DNA of 64,000 bases from Gammaproteobacteria bacterium (GTDB lineage Bacteria > Pseudomonadota > Gammaproteobacteria > Steroidobacterales > Steroidobacteraceae), in assembly GCA_005878835.1 (NCBI GenBank), contig VBMV01000060.1, positions 60,067 through 124,066 on the forward strand. Reading direction: 5' to 3'. Made by a program: the position numbers and the translations under genes. The notes beneath the pieces were generated by a model that ran no database searches, was not told the origin of the DNA, and was given only the letters and a program-made list of their open reading frames with translations. Shown here in pieces: positions 42,124-58,156 of this stretch (its first letter is position 1; each line of letters opens with the position of its first letter).

Positions 42124-43377
42124 ATGCCACCGGACACGGAAAAAAGGGAGCTGTTGGGACAGCTGCGCATCGATCGCACCCAGCGGGAGACTGGCTTCGA
42201 TCCGAGGCGGCGGCGCTGGATCGCCGCTGGCGCGCTGGTGCTTGTCGGGCTCATCGCCGCCGGCGCCTGGTTTGGCCGGCCCGGCGGCGCGGCGCTGCCG
42301 GTGCGCACCGTCGTGGCGCAGCCGATCGCCAGCGGCGGCGCCGCCAGCGCCTCGGTGCTCGATGCCACCGGCTACGTCACCGCGCGCCGGGAGGCGACCG
42401 TTTCGGCCCAGATCACCGGCACCCTGACCGAAGTGCTGATCGAGGAAGGCGATCACGTCAAGTCGGGGCAGGTGCTCGGACGCCTGGAGGACACTGCCCA
42501 GCGCGCGGCGCTCGCCCAGGCGCAGGCGCAATTGAATTCGGCACGGGCGCTGCTGGTGCAGTATGAGGCGCAGCTGGCGCAGAGCGAACGCGACGTGAAG
42601 CGCGCCGAGGATCTGGTGGCGCGCAAGCTCGTGTCACAGCAGGCCGTGGAGCAGGCGCGCACCCAGGTCGAGACCGGAGCGGCCCAGGTACAGGGGCAGC
42701 GCAAGCAGATCGAGCTCGCCGCGGCCAATGTGCGCTCGGCGCAGGTGCAACTCGGCTATTGCACGGTGCGCGCACCGTTCACGGGCGTGGTGATCGCCAA
42801 GGCCGCCCAGGTGGGGGAGATCGTCTCGCCGTTCTCCGCGGGCGGCGGCTTCACGCGCACCGGAATCGGCACCATCGTCGACATGGATTCGCTCGAGATC
42901 GAGGTGGACGTCAACGAGGCCTACATCAACCGCGTGCAACCGGGGCAACCGGTGGAGTCGGTGTTGAACGCCTATCCCGACTGGAGGATTCCCTCGCATG
43001 TCATCGCCATCATCCCGACCGCCGATCGTGCCAAGGCGACCGTGAAGGTGCGCATCGGCCTCGACGCCAAGGACCCGCGTATCGTGCCGGACATGGGTGT
43101 GCGCGTGTCGTTCCTCGAGGAGCACAAGCCTGCCGCACGCACCGAGGAGCGAGTCCGGGGCGTGCTGGTGCCTGCCGCCGCCCTGCGCAAGGAAGGCGAG
43201 CGGGACGTCGTGTTCGTGCTGAAGGAGCGCAGGGCGCAGCGTCGCACGGTCACCCTCGGCGGCGCGATCGGCGATTCACGCCAGGTACTGGCCGGCGTGA
43301 GCCCCGGGGAGGCGGTGATCGTCGACGCGCCGGCGGGACTCCAGGACGATGCGGCTGCGACCGCCGCCAAGCCGTGA
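42124..43377 (+). CDS. HlyD/MacA-type periplasmic adaptor of an ABC exporter
   Basis: The 417-residue protein has one membrane anchor (about 31-50), a biotinyl-lipoyl-like domain (ATVSAQITGTLTEVLIEEGD), a coiled-coil hairpin rich in Ala/Gln/Glu (about 120-200), a second lipoyl half (VRAPFTGVVIAKAAQVGEIV) and beta-barrel domains. Adaptors of this kind link an inner-membrane MacB-like transporter to a TolC-type channel. The following ATPase and two permease genes complete the unit. An outer-membrane TolC gene is not present. Confidence 0.9.
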   Translation: MPPDTEKRELLGQLRIDRTQRETGFDPRRRRWIAAGALVLVGLIAAGAWFGRPGGAALPVRTVVAQPIASGGAASASVLDATGYVTARREATVSAQITGTLTEVLIEEGDHVKSGQVLGRLEDTAQRAALAQAQAQLNSARALLVQYEAQLAQSERDVKRAEDLVARKLVSQQAVEQARTQVETGAAQVQGQRKQIELAAANVRSAQVQLGYCTVRAPFTGVVIAKAAQVGEIVSPFSAGGGFTRTGIGTIVDMDSLEIEVDVNEAYINRVQPGQPVESVLNAYPDWRIPSHVIAIIPTADRAKATVKVRIGLDAKDPRIVPDMGVRVSFLEEHKPAARTEERVRGVLVPAAALRKEGERDVVFVLKERRAQRRTVTLGGAIGDSRQVLAGVSPGEAVIVDAPAGLQDDAAATAAKP

Positions 43378-43411
43378 GTGAATACCCATCCTCTGTTGAG
43401 CCGAGGTTCCC

Positions 43412-44098
<687 letters not shown>

Positions 44099-44117
44099 GG
44101 CGGCGCGAGGACTCGCC

Positions 44118-45275
44118 ATGACCCGCAGCGGCTTCGTCATCGCCAATCTGTTCCGCCGGCGCACGCGCACCATCCTGACTCTGCTGTCGGTGATCATGGC
44201 GTTCCTGCTGTTCGGCCTGCTGCAGTCGGTGAACCACATCTTCAACGCCGGCGCAGACTTTGTCGGTGCGACACGCCTGATGGTGCAGGCGCGCGTGTCG
44301 TTCACCTCGCCGCTGCCGGTCAGCATGGTGCCCAAGCTCGAGGCGGTGCCGGGGGTGGCGCGGGTTGCCTACTCGCAGTGGTTCGGCGGCGTGTGGCAGG
44401 AAAACACCCCGTTGTTCGTGTTTGCAATCGATCCGCTGCGTTACCGCGACGTCTACCCCGAGTACCTGATGCCTGACGCCCAGTGGCAGGAGTTCGCCCA
44501 TACCCGCACCGCCATGATCGCCGGCCGGCAGCTCGCCAACCAGTACGGCTGGAAGATTGGCCAGAAGATCCCGATCTCGTCCAACATCTATCCGCAGAAG
44601 AACGGCAGCAAGGCCTGGGCTTTCGATCTGGTCGGCATATTCGATGGCAAGGACGAGGACTGGAAGAAGCGCACCAACGTCGCCTTCATCAACCACGACT
44701 ACTTCGATGAGGCCAACCAGTTCGGCAAGGGTCGCACCAATTTCTTCATACTCGAGCTCACCGACGGCAATCGGGCCGAGGCGGTCAGCAGGACGGTCGA
44801 TGCGATGTTCGAGAACTCCCCGGACGAGACCAAGACCCAGACCGAGAAGGATTTCAACCTGGGGTTCGTCAAGCAGGTCGGCGACATCGGCCTGATCGTG
44901 CGCTGGATCCTGTTCGCGGTGTTCTTCACGCTGCTGCTGGTGGTCGGCAACACCATGGCGCAAAGCGTACGCGAGCGGGTGCCCGAGCTGGCCGTGCTCA
45001 AGACCCTGGGCTTCACCGACGGCAGCGTGCTCGGCTTCGTGCTGGCCGAGGCCGTCGCCCTGTGCCTGTTCGGTGGCCTGCTGGGGCTGCTGCTGGCGAC
45101 GACACTGGGCGCGATGGTGGAGAAGGGCACCGGGGGGCAGTTCGCGCTGCGACTCGATGTGTCGGTGTGGCTGATCGGAATCGCGGCCATCGTGCTCATG
45201 AGCATCGCGGTCGGGCTGCTGCCGGCGCTGCGGGCGCGGCGCCTCAGGATCGTCGATGCGCTGGCCGGCCGCTGA
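44118..45275 (+). CDS. FtsX-type ABC exporter permease (first)
   Basis: The 385-residue protein has one N-terminal helix (about 17-35), a periplasmic MacB-like domain (about 45-265) and three C-terminal helices (FFTLLLVVGNTMAQS onward), the FtsX topology. RERVPELAVLKTLGFT is the conserved coupling segment after the second helix. It probably pairs with the second permease as a heterodimer driven by the upstream ATPase. Confidence 0.9.
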   Translation: MTRSGFVIANLFRRRTRTILTLLSVIMAFLLFGLLQSVNHIFNAGADFVGATRLMVQARVSFTSPLPVSMVPKLEAVPGVARVAYSQWFGGVWQENTPLFVFAIDPLRYRDVYPEYLMPDAQWQEFAHTRTAMIAGRQLANQYGWKIGQKIPISSNIYPQKNGSKAWAFDLVGIFDGKDEDWKKRTNVAFINHDYFDEANQFGKGRTNFFILELTDGNRAEAVSRTVDAMFENSPDETKTQTEKDFNLGFVKQVGDIGLIVRWILFAVFFTLLLVVGNTMAQSVRERVPELAVLKTLGFTDGSVLGFVLAEAVALCLFGGLLGLLLATTLGAMVEKGTGGQFALRLDVSVWLIGIAAIVLMSIAVGLLPALRARRLRIVDALAGR

Positions 45276-45299
45276 CGGACCCTCATCAGGAGGGCTCCC

Positions 45300-46478
45300 T
45301 TGCTGACTCAGGCACTGGCGATCGCCGGCATCAATATCCGCAGCATTCCCGAGCGCTGGGGCTCCTCGCTGGTCATCGTCATCGGGCTGGCGGGGGTGGT
45401 GGCGGTGTTCACCGCGCTGCTGGCCATGGCCACCGGCTTTGAAAGCACCCTCAAGGCCACCGGCCGAGCCGATGCCGCCATCATCATGCGCGGCGGCTCG
45501 AATGCCGAGCTCAATTCCGGGCTGGATCGCGACTCGACCGAGCTGATCGAGCAGCAGCCGGGCATCGCCACGGGCGCGGACGGCAAACCGCTGGCGTCCG
45601 CCGAAATGCTGATCATCGCCGAGCTGATCCGCAAGGACGACGTCAAGAACGGCGCCAACATCACCGTGCGCGGGGTGGAGCCCACGGCCTTTGCGCTGCG
45701 CCCGCGACTGAGGATCGTCGCCGGCCGCAACTTCACGCCCGGCCTGCGGGAGCTGATCGTCGGCCGCGGCGTGCTGCGCCAGTTCCAGGGAGCGGAGCTC
45801 GGCAAAGTGGTGCGCATGCGCGGCTCGGACTGGGCCGTGGTGGGGGAGTTCGAATCCGGCGACGCGCACGACAGCGAGCTGTGGACCGACATCAATGTCG
45901 CGCGCAGCACCTTCGGCCGCAACGGCTCGAGCTCGGTGCTGGTGGCCCTGGATGGGGCGGATGGCCTGCGGAGGCTCAAGAGCGCGGTGGCGGCCGATCC
46001 GCGCCTGACACTGGACGTGCTGCGCGAGCAGGACTATTTCAGCGGTCAGACCAAACAGTTCCGCAAGACCATCGGGTTCCTCGCCGGCGTGGTCACCCTC
46101 ATCATGGCGCTCGGCGCGGTGTTTGCGGCGCTCAACAGCATGTACGCCGCGGTCGCCGCACGCGGCAAGGAGATCGCGACCCTGCGGGCGATTGGCTTCG
46201 GCGGGCTGCCGGTGCTGGTCTCGGTGATGATCGAGGCGCTGCTGCTGGCGCTCGCCGGCGGCCTGCTCGGGGCGCTGATCGCCTACCTGCTGTTCAACGG
46301 TCTCTCGGTGGCAACGCTCGGGCAGAACTTCACCCAGGTGGTGTTCAACTTCAAGGTCACTCCCGAACTGGTCGCGCGGGGACTCATCATCGCCGTGCTC
46401 ATCGGCATGATCGGCGGCCTGCTGCCGGCGATCCGTGCCGCGCGAGCGCCGGTGTCCACCAGCCTGCGCGAGCTCTAG
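45300..46478 (+). CDS. FtsX-type ABC exporter permease (second)
   Basis: The 392-residue protein has the same layout as the preceding permease: N-terminal helix (about 20-45), periplasmic domain and three C-terminal helices. Its coupling motif is GKEIATLRAIGFGGLPVLVS. The start is a rare TTG, supported by a perfect AGGAGG six bases upstream (45288-45293). The two permeases are only distantly alike, suggesting an obligate heterodimer. A hairpin follows the stop. Confidence 0.9.
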   Translation: MLTQALAIAGINIRSIPERWGSSLVIVIGLAGVVAVFTALLAMATGFESTLKATGRADAAIIMRGGSNAELNSGLDRDSTELIEQQPGIATGADGKPLASAEMLIIAELIRKDDVKNGANITVRGVEPTAFALRPRLRIVAGRNFTPGLRELIVGRGVLRQFQGAELGKVVRMRGSDWAVVGEFESGDAHDSELWTDINVARSTFGRNGSSSVLVALDGADGLRRLKSAVAADPRLTLDVLREQDYFSGQTKQFRKTIGFLAGVVTLIMALGAVFAALNSMYAAVAARGKEIATLRAIGFGGLPVLVSVMIEALLLALAGGLLGALIAYLLFNGLSVATLGQNFTQVVFNFKVTPELVARGLIIAVLIGMIGGLLPAIRAARAPVSTSLREL

Positions 46479-46489
46479 CCGACGCCGGG

Positions 46490-46507
46490 GCCGCCGCCTG
46501 CGGCGGC
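46490..46507. terminator. Hairpin between convergent exporter and aldolase genes
   Basis: GCCGCCGC (46490-46497) and GCGGCGGC (46500-46507) are perfectly complementary across a two-base gap, giving a seven-base stem with a four-base loop in practice. It fills the space between two convergent stop codons. No U-tract is visible. Confidence 0.45.
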
Positions 46508-46509
46508 GC

Positions 46510-47523
46510 TCACAACCGGCCGAGCGCCGCGCACAGCGCCGGCACGTCCGCATCCGGCTGATCCCAGGAGACCACGAAGCGCGCCGCGCCCGCGCCCTCG
46601 GCGCCCCAGTCGTAGAACTCGAAGCCGGCGGCGCGCAGCGCCTGGCGACGCTGCACGCCGAGTCCCACGAACACTTCGTTCGCCTGCACCGGGTGCATGA
46701 GGCTCGCGGCCGCGGCGCGGCCGATGTCCTGCGCCAGGCGGTTGGTGCGCTCGGCGTTGCGCCTCCAGACTCCGCTTTCCACGTACGCCAGCAGCTGCGC
46801 GGCGACGTAGCGCGATTTCGACAGCAGATGTCCGGCGCGCTTGCGCCGCAGCTCGAAATCCCGCACCAGCTCACGATCGAAGAACACCACCGCCTCGGCA
46901 GCCAGCGCGCCGTTCTTGGTGGCGCCGAGCGACAGCACGTCCACCCCCGCCCGCCAGGTGAGGTCGGCGGGATGACAGTCGAGGAATGCCACCGCGTTGG
47001 CAAAGCGCGCGCCATCCATGTGCACCCTGAGGCCGCGCTGGTGCGCGAGGTTGCTGAGCGCGGCAATCTCGGCCGGCCGGTACACGGTACCGAGCTCGGT
47101 GGCCTGCGTGAGCGAGACCGCCGCCGGCTGTACGGTGTGCACCGAAGCCGGGTGCGCGTCGAGGGCGAGCTGCAGGGCCTCGAGTGTGAGCTTGCCGGCG
47201 GCGCCCGGCAGCGGCACGAGCTGCGCTCCGCCGCAGAAGAAGCCCGGCGCGCCGCATTCGTCGGTGGCGATGTGCGCCTCTTCGTGGCCGTAAATCGCGC
47301 CGTAGGGGGGCGAGAGCGTGGCGAGGCTCAGGGCGTTGGCGGCGGTGCCGGTCGCGACCGCAAAGGCGCGCACCTCGGCGCCGAAGAATCCGCCGAGCAC
47401 CGCATCGAGGCGCTGCGTCCATGGATCGTCGCCGTAGGCGACCGCGAGCCCCTGGTTGGCCTCGATGATCGCCGCCAGGATCTCGGGGCAGGCCGTGGCG
47501 GTGTTGTCGCTGTAGAAACGCAC
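46510..47523 (-). CDS. ltaE: Low-specificity threonine aldolase
   Basis: The 337-residue PLP enzyme has the beta-eliminating-lyase fold: FYSDNTATACPEIL at the start, FAVATGTAANALSLATL, MDGARFANAVAFL and the cofactor lysine in VLSLGATKNGAL. It cleaves L-threonine or allo-threonine to glycine and acetaldehyde. The GTG start has AGGAGA upstream. It follows the ABC-2 permease by eight bases on the same strand, so it is probably read from the exporter promoter. Confidence 0.88.
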   Translation of the reverse strand: MRFYSDNTATACPEILAAIIEANQGLAVAYGDDPWTQRLDAVLGGFFGAEVRAFAVATGTAANALSLATLSPPYGAIYGHEEAHIATDECGAPGFFCGGAQLVPLPGAAGKLTLEALQLALDAHPASVHTVQPAAVSLTQATELGTVYRPAEIAALSNLAHQRGLRVHMDGARFANAVAFLDCHPADLTWRAGVDVLSLGATKNGALAAEAVVFFDRELVRDFELRRKRAGHLLSKSRYVAAQLLAYVESGVWRRNAERTNRLAQDIGRAAAASLMHPVQANEVFVGLGVQRRQALRAAGFEFYDWGAEGAGAARFVVSWDQPDADVPALCAALGRL

Positions 47524-47531
47524 GCCGTCTC

Positions 47532-48535
47532 CTACTCGATGCGCCAACGGAAGGACCAGGCCCCGAAGGCAAGGAACGCGAGTGCGGTGGCCGCCAGATA
47601 CAGCAGGTTCGGCGCGATCTGCGGCAGGCCTGCGCCATCGAGCATCACCGCGCGCGCGGCGTCGAGCACGTGGGTCAGTGGAAAGACATGCGCTACCCAT
47701 TGCACCCAGGGCGGTGATCCTTCGAGCGAGAACCAGATCCCCGAGAGCAGCATCATCGGCCAGGTGAGCACGTTGAGCAGCCCCCCCACCAGCTCCTCGC
47801 TGGAAAAGCGCGCCGCGATCGTCAGCCCCAGGGCGATCATCGACAGGGCGCCGACTACGCCCACCAGGGCGAGCAACAGCAGGTTGCCGGCGTTGTGAAA
47901 GCCGATGACGGCGCCGATGCCGGCGTACAGGATCGCCGTGACCAGCAGGATGAGCCCCAGGCGCGAGAGCACCTGGGCGCTGAGGAACTCGAAGGCGGTC
48001 AGCGGCGTGGCGTGCAGGCGCTTGAGGAAGCCGCTCTTGCGATAGCGCAGCACCACGTAACCGACCCCGAACAGGCAGCTGAACATCATGTTCATGCCGA
48101 GAATGCCGGGAAACAGCCAGTCGACATAGCGCACCGCGGCGCCGGTCACCGGCTCACGGACCGCGGCAGGCTCGGCCGCCAGCAACAGCTTCTCCACGAT
48201 GTAGCCCTTGGGAGAGTCGGTGTTTACCCAGTAGCGCTCCGGCGCGCGCAGGTCGAGCAGCAGGTCGACCTGCTGGTGTGTGACCTTGCGCAGCGCCGCG
48301 CCGTCATCCGCCAGGGTGATGAACGCGACGTAGCGCTCGCGCAGGAACGGGTGCGCCTGCCTGTCCTCCTGCCCGGCGAGCACGCCGACCTTGAACAGCG
48401 GGCGCTGCGGACCGCCGAACACGAAGCCCATGCCGATCACCAGCGTGACCGGCAGCAGCAGCGTGAACACCAGCGTGCCGCGGTCGCGCACGAATTCGAG
48501 GTTGCGCGCGTGCAGTACCGACAGCAGCCGCCTGA

Positions 48536-48539
<4 letters not shown>
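47532..48539 (-). CDS. ABC-2 type exporter permease
   Basis: The 335-residue protein has an N-terminal helix (about 24-42), an extracytoplasmic loop of about 120 residues and five C-terminal helices including the ABC-2 signature region (PMMLLSGIWFSLEGSPPWVQ). Such permeases export drugs, polysaccharides or lipids. It overlaps the ATPase gene by four bases (ATGA) and precedes the threonine aldolase gene. Confidence 0.9.
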
Positions 48540-49423
<884 letters not shown>

Positions 49424-49513
49424 GCGCGATCCTAGCGGAATTCGACGTGCGCTCGTCAAGCCTTTGCGCCCCTCAAGTTGCCGCGCGGCGCGCGACGTGT
49501 ACCATCGCTCACC

Positions 49514-50371
49514 ATGACGACCCGCCGCTACGACAAATCCGAGCGCGTAGAGCTCGCCGACGAGGCGGTGCACTGGGACCTCGGTTCCTCGGTGTCCTAC
49601 GGCGAATACCTGCAGCTGGACAAGCTCCTCGCCGCGCAAAAGCCGCTGTCGAGCGAGCACAACGAGATGCTGTTCATCGTCGTGCACCAGGTGTCGGAGC
49701 TGTGGATGCGCCTCATGCTGCACGAGCTGACGGCGGCGCTGGAGTGCGTGCGGCGCGATGACCTCGATCCGGCGCTGAAGATGCTGGCGCGCATCTCGCG
49801 CACCCAGACGCAGCTCATCTCGGTGTGGGATGTGCTGTCGACCATGACGCCGTTCGAGTACACGGCGTTTCGCAACGCGCTGGGGCGCTCCTCGGGGTTT
49901 CAGTCCCTGCAGTACCGCCTGCTGGAGTTCCTGTTCGGCAACAAGAACGCCGAGATGCTCGCCGTGCACCAGCGCGACGCGCACGCGTACGAGACTCTGC
50001 AACGCGCACTCGCCTCACCGTCGCTGTACGATGAGGTGCTGCGCCTGCTCAGCCGCCGCGGTTACGGGATTCCGCAGGACTACCTGTCGCGGGATTTCAG
50101 CGAGCCCTACCGCGCCAGCAAACAGGTGGCCGGCGCCTGGCTCGGCGTGTATCACAACGCGGAAACGGGCTGGGACCTGTACGAGCTCGCCGAGCGCCTG
50201 GTGGATCTCGACCACAACTTCCAGCTGTGGCGCTGCCATCACCTGAAGACCGTCGAGCGCATCATCGGCTACAAGCCCGGCACCGGCGGCACCGGTGGCG
50301 TTTCCTATCTCGCCAAGGCGCTGGAGCTCAAGTTCTTTCCGGAGCTGTGGCAGATCCGGACCTCGATGTGA
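49514..50371 (+). CDS. kynA: Tryptophan 2,3-dioxygenase
   Basis: The 285-residue heme enzyme has the TDO signatures SYGEYLQLDKLLAAQKPLS, HNEMLFIVVHQVSELWMRLM, GRSSGFQSLQYRLLEFLFG and LWRCHHLKTVERIIG. It opens the indole ring of tryptophan to N-formylkynurenine. The ATG at 49514 sits at the family start; an in-frame upstream start adds only 12 residues. No other kynurenine gene is adjacent. Its end overlaps msrQ on the other strand by 44 bases. Confidence 0.94.
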   Translation: MTTRRYDKSERVELADEAVHWDLGSSVSYGEYLQLDKLLAAQKPLSSEHNEMLFIVVHQVSELWMRLMLHELTAALECVRRDDLDPALKMLARISRTQTQLISVWDVLSTMTPFEYTAFRNALGRSSGFQSLQYRLLEFLFGNKNAEMLAVHQRDAHAYETLQRALASPSLYDEVLRLLSRRGYGIPQDYLSRDFSEPYRASKQVAGAWLGVYHNAETGWDLYELAERLVDLDHNFQLWRCHHLKTVERIIGYKPGTGGTGGVSYLAKALELKFFPELWQIRTSM

Positions 50372-51011
50372 GCCGTGCGGCAGGCCCCATGGCAGGCACG
50401 GCGCGCGCCGCGCCGCGCGCGCGCCAGCGCAGCAGCCGGTACGCCAGCAGCAGCGCCAGCATCCCCACATACAGCAGCGGCTCGCGCACGTCGCGTTTCA
50501 CCTGCCAGTAGAAATGCCACAGCGCCAGAGCGGCGATCGGGTAGATGAGGCGGTGCAGGCTGTGCCAGCGCCGCCCCAGGCGCCGCATCATGCCGTTGGT
50601 GGAGGTGAGCGCGAGCGGCAGCAGCAGCAGCAGCGCGCTGAAGCCGATGGTGATGTAGGGGCGCTTGACGATATCGGCCCCCAGCAGGCGGAAGTTCAGC
50701 TCCAGATCGAGCACCAGGTAGACGGTGAAGTGCACCACGGCATAGAAGAACGCGAACAATCCGAGCATGCGTCGCAGCCGCAGCAGCTGCGGCAGGCCGG
50801 CGAGCTCGCGCACCGGGGTCACGGTGAGCGTGAGCATCAGGAAGTTGAGCGCGGTCTTGCCGCATTCGTGCTCGAGCTTCTTCACCGGGTCGGCACCCAG
50901 GCTGGCGCCGAACAGCTGCAGCGCGCCGCAGACCATCCAGGCGAGCGGCGCCACGCCCGCGACGAACACGAGCGGCTTGTACAGGTAGCGATAGCGCTGC
51001 GTGAGGTTCAA
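50328..51011 (-). CDS. msrQ: Heme membrane subunit of the methionine sulfoxide reductase system
   Basis: The 227-residue protein has about six membrane helices and the ferric-reductase-like motifs of MsrQ ([39 protein letters not shown], and [20 protein letters not shown] with histidines for heme). It passes electrons from the quinone pool to MsrP. The start is assigned to TTG at 51011 because it overlaps the msrP stop as TTGA and no ATG or GTG lies nearby; this start is not certain. Confidence 0.88.
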   Translation of the reverse strand: MNLTQRYRYLYKPLVFVAGVAPLAWMVCGALQLFGASLGADPVKKLEHECGKTALNFLMLTLTVTPVRELAGLPQLLRLRRMLGLFAFFYAVVHFTVYLVLDLELNFRLLGADIVKRPYITIGFSALLLLLPLALTSTNGMMRRLGRRWHSLHRLIYPIAALALWHFYWQVKRDVREPLLYVGMLALLLAYRLLRWRARGAARAVPAMGPAARLTSRSGSATAPERT

Positions 51012-51955
51012 AAGTAGCGTCGCAGGTCCATGCCCTGATACAGACTCGCGACCTGCGCGGCGTAGCCGTTGAAGGGCAGCGTCGGCTGCCGCGCGGCCAG
51101 GAACGGCGCGCCGATGCGGCGCTCGCTGGCCTGACTCCAGCGCGGATGATCGACCTGCGGGTTGACGTTGGCGTAGAACCCGTACTCCTGCGGAGCCGCG
51201 ACATTCCAGGCGGTGTTGGGTTGTCGCGCACTGAAGCGGATCTGCACGATCGACTTGATGCTCTTGAAGCCGTACTTCCAGGGCACGATGAGGCGCAGCG
51301 GCGCGCCGTCCTGGTTGGGCAGGACCCTGCCGTAGAGCCCGACCACCATGAGGGTGAGCGGGTGCATCGCCTCGTCGATCCGCAGTCCCTCGACGTACGG
51401 CCAGTTGAGCACCCCCGAGCGCTGTCCCGGCATCTGCGCCGGATCGTACAGCGTCGTGAACTCCACGTACTTGGCGTTCGAGGTGGGTTTGAAACGCGCC
51501 AGCAGATCGCTCAGGGGAAAGCCGACCCACGGCACCACCAGCGACCACGCCTCGACGCAGCGGAATCGATAGATGCGCTCCTCGAGCGCCTGTCCCTTGA
51601 GCAGGTCCTCGAGGTTGAAACTGCCGCGCACCTCCGCCTCGCCCTGCACCGTCACGCTCCAGGGTCGGGTCCTGAGCGTGTGTGCATAGCGGCTGGGGGA
51701 TTCCTTGTCGGTGCCGAACTCATAGAAATTGTTGTAGCCGGCGATGTCCTCGAGCCTGTTGGGCGGCTCGCTGACTGAATACTGCGGATTGCGCCGGTAA
51801 CCAAGCGCGCTTTGCGCCGGTGGTGCGCCTTCCACGGCCGGCAGCGAGGCGCTCGCCATGCTCGCCAGCGCGCCGGCCAGCAGCGTGCGCCGGCTGAAGT
51901 AGACCTCCGGCGGGGTGATCTCGGATGGGGCGATCCGGGGCACGCGCGTGAGCAT
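51008..51955 (-). CDS. msrP: Periplasmic protein-methionine-sulfoxide reductase, molybdoenzyme
   Basis: The 315-residue protein has a twin-arginine signal ([17 protein letters not shown]22-R23) and the sulfite-oxidase fold. C133 in [14 protein letters not shown] is the molybdenum ligand. [15 protein letters not shown] and [13 protein letters not shown] are MsrP segments. It repairs oxidised methionine in periplasmic proteins using electrons from MsrQ. The ATG has GGAGG upstream. It needs molybdopterin, which connects it to the modBC genes elsewhere in the window. Confidence 0.95.
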   Translation of the reverse strand: MLTRVPRIAPSEITPPEVYFSRRTLLAGALASMASASLPAVEGAPPAQSALGYRRNPQYSVSEPPNRLEDIAGYNNFYEFGTDKESPSRYAHTLRTRPWSVTVQGEAEVRGSFNLEDLLKGQALEERIYRFRCVEAWSLVVPWVGFPLSDLLARFKPTSNAKYVEFTTLYDPAQMPGQRSGVLNWPYVEGLRIDEAMHPLTLMVVGLYGRVLPNQDGAPLRLIVPWKYGFKSIKSIVQIRFSARQPNTAWNVAAPQEYGFYANVNPQVDHPRWSQASERRIGAPFLAARQPTLPFNGYAAQVASLYQGMDLRRYF

Positions 51956-52037
51956 TGATAACCTCCGTGAGCAGTAGACCGGCCGGCGTGCCAAAAGGTC
52001 ACCGTGTGTCGCCGCGGGGCTCGCGCACCGCGGCGCT

Positions 52038-52682
52038 TCAGCGCCACACGCGGCAGTCGACCCCGGCGCGCCGGGCCGCGCGCCGGGCGCGCCGGCTGCC
52101 ATTTACCAGAACGCCCCGGTCGGCAAGCCCCAGGTGCGCGAGGTCACCGGGCGTGTTGCCATACGCGGTGATCGGCAGCTGCCCATGGCGCGCGCGCAAG
52201 TCCGCAAGACAACGCACCTTCTCCACACCGCGACGGTTCGGGGTCGTGAGAGTGCCGACCAGCCGGTCCCCGTCCCACTCCACTCCCGTGCACAGCACTT
52301 CCCCGAACCCGAGCGCCGCTGCGATGGCCGGAACATACACATCGGGGCTGGCGCTGAGCAGCGCGAGCGCATCGCCCCGGCGGCGGTGTGCGGCGATCGC
52401 CGCCAGGGCATCACCGAGGAGCCCCTGCCCGAGGAGCCCCGCTACGAAGTGCGCCGTCCAGGCGTCGAGCTCGGCGCGCCGGCAGCCCCCCAGGGTCGCC
52501 TGCAGCAGCGCGGCTTTGAGCTCGCCGCGATCGGCGCGCCGCAGCAGGAAGCGCGCCAGCGCCGGGAGCAGGCGCGGCAGCCGCACGAGGCGCTGCGGGT
52601 GCCGCCGCAGAAAGCCCGCCAGGTACGGCAGCAGCGTATCACGGCGCGTGATGGTGCCATCGAGATCGAACAGCGCGAGCAC
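52038..52682 (-). CDS. HAD-IB family phosphatase
   Basis: The 214-residue protein begins [19 protein letters not shown], with the nucleophile aspartate in FDLDGT. Motif II is [12 protein letters not shown], and motif IV is in [10 protein letters not shown]. The four-helix cap between about 20 and 90 is typical of subfamily IB (phosphoserine phosphatase-like and lipid phosphatases). The start is GTG. The natural substrate cannot be read from the sequence. Confidence 0.85.
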   Translation of the reverse strand: MLALFDLDGTITRRDTLLPYLAGFLRRHPQRLVRLPRLLPALARFLLRRADRGELKAALLQATLGGCRRAELDAWTAHFVAGLLGQGLLGDALAAIAAHRRRGDALALLSASPDVYVPAIAAALGFGEVLCTGVEWDGDRLVGTLTTPNRRGVEKVRCLADLRARHGQLPITAYGNTPGDLAHLGLADRGVLVNGSRRARRAARRAGVDCRVWR

Positions 52683-52741
52683 TCGCCCCGGCGCCTGGCG
52701 TGGGCCCTCCGTCCCGCTGCTGCCGGTAGCGACGGGATCGG

Positions 52742-56983
<4,242 letters not shown>

Positions 56984-57049
56984 GCGTGTCTCCGTGGCAC
57001 ACGCGATTATATCGGGCGCGGCGCTCCCCTGCCGCCTTCAGCGCCCCCT

Positions 57050-58156
57050 TCAGGCAGCGGCAGCCTGGCTCACCGCCGGCGCGATCTCTTCGATGACGGC
57101 GCCGCCGAGACAGCGTTCGCCCTCGTAGGCGACCGCGTACTGACCGGGCGTGACGGCGCGCTGCGGCTCATCGAACACCACGCGTGCAGTGCCGTCCGAG
57201 CGGGGCTCGAGCAGCGCCCGCTGATCGGCCTGGCGGTAGCGCACCTTCACGCTGCAGCGGAACACCTCGCGGCGCGGGGAGCTGAGCCAATGCCACGCTC
57301 CCGTGGTGAGTGCGCTGCTCGACAGCAGCGGATGATCGTGTCCCTGCACGACGATGAGCGCGTTGCGCTCGCCATCCTTCGCCGCCACGTACCAGGGCTG
57401 CTCGGGGTGGCCGTGCCGTCCGCCCAGCCCTAAGCCGGCGCGCTGGCCGAGCGTATAGAAAGGCAGTCCCTCGTGGGTCCCGAGCCGCTCTCCGGCGGGG
57501 GTTTCGATGGGCCCGGGGGTCCGCTCGAGGAAGCGCGCCAGAAACTCGCGAAACGGACGCTCGCCGATGAAGCAGATCCCGGTGCTGTCGGGCTTGTCGA
57601 ACACCGGCAGCCCGGCACGGCGCGCGCGCTCGCGCACCGCGCTCTTGTGCAACTCGCCCAGCGGCATCAGGGTGCACGCCAGCTCCTCGCCCGCCACGGC
57701 GTGCAGGAAATAGCTCTGATCCTTGGCGGGATCGCGCGCCTTGTACAGGCCCGCGCCCTCGGGTCCGTGCTGCAGCCGGGCGTAGTGCCCGGTCGCGAAG
57801 CGCTCCGCGCCCAGGCGCCGCGCCCACTGCAGCGCCACCCCGAACTTGATCTCCCGGTTGCACAGCACGTCAGGATTGGGCGTGCGGCCGGCGCGGTGCT
57901 CGCGCAGAAAATGCCCGAACACGCGCTCACGGTACTCGAGCGCGAAGCTGGCGCGATGCAGAGCAATGCCGAGCTCGGAGGCGACCGCGCGCGCGTCCTG
58001 GAAGTCCCGCGCGCTGGTGCAGTAGCCGTCGTCGTCCTCCTCCCAGTTGCTCATGAACAGGCCCTGCACCTCCCAGCCCGCATCCCTGAGCAGCAGTGCC
58101 GCGACCGCGGAGTCGACACCCCCGGAGAGCCCGACGATGACGCGCCCGGCGCTCAC
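57050..58156 (-). CDS. mnmA: tRNA-specific 2-thiouridylase
   Basis: The 368-residue protein has the PP-loop VIVGLSGGVDSAVAALLL, the first catalytic cysteine in NPDVLCNREIKF and the second in DSTGICFIGERPF. HGHPEQPWYVAAKD and the C-terminal barrel complete the family. It adds sulfur to U34 of tRNAs for Lys, Glu and Gln. The GTG start overlaps the nudJ stop by four bases, the same gene pair as in enteric bacteria. Confidence 0.96.
   Translation of the reverse strand: MSAGRVIVGLSGGVDSAVAALLLRDAGWEVQGLFMSNWEEDDDGYCTSARDFQDARAVASELGIALHRASFALEYRERVFGHFLREHRAGRTPNPDVLCNREIKFGVALQWARRLGAERFATGHYARLQHGPEGAGLYKARDPAKDQSYFLHAVAGEELACTLMPLGELHKSAVRERARRAGLPVFDKPDSTGICFIGERPFREFLARFLERTPGPIETPAGERLGTHEGLPFYTLGQRAGLGLGGRHGHPEQPWYVAAKDGERNALIVVQGHDHPLLSSSALTTGAWHWLSSPRREVFRCSVKVRYRQADQRALLEPRSDGTARVVFDEPQRAVTPGQYAVAYEGERCLGGAVIEEIAPAVSQAAAA

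Noticed and set aside
46435..47898. Long open frame antisense to the threonine aldolase gene
   Set aside because: It covers a well-supported gene on the other strand and has no recognisable domain; it is a compositional artefact.
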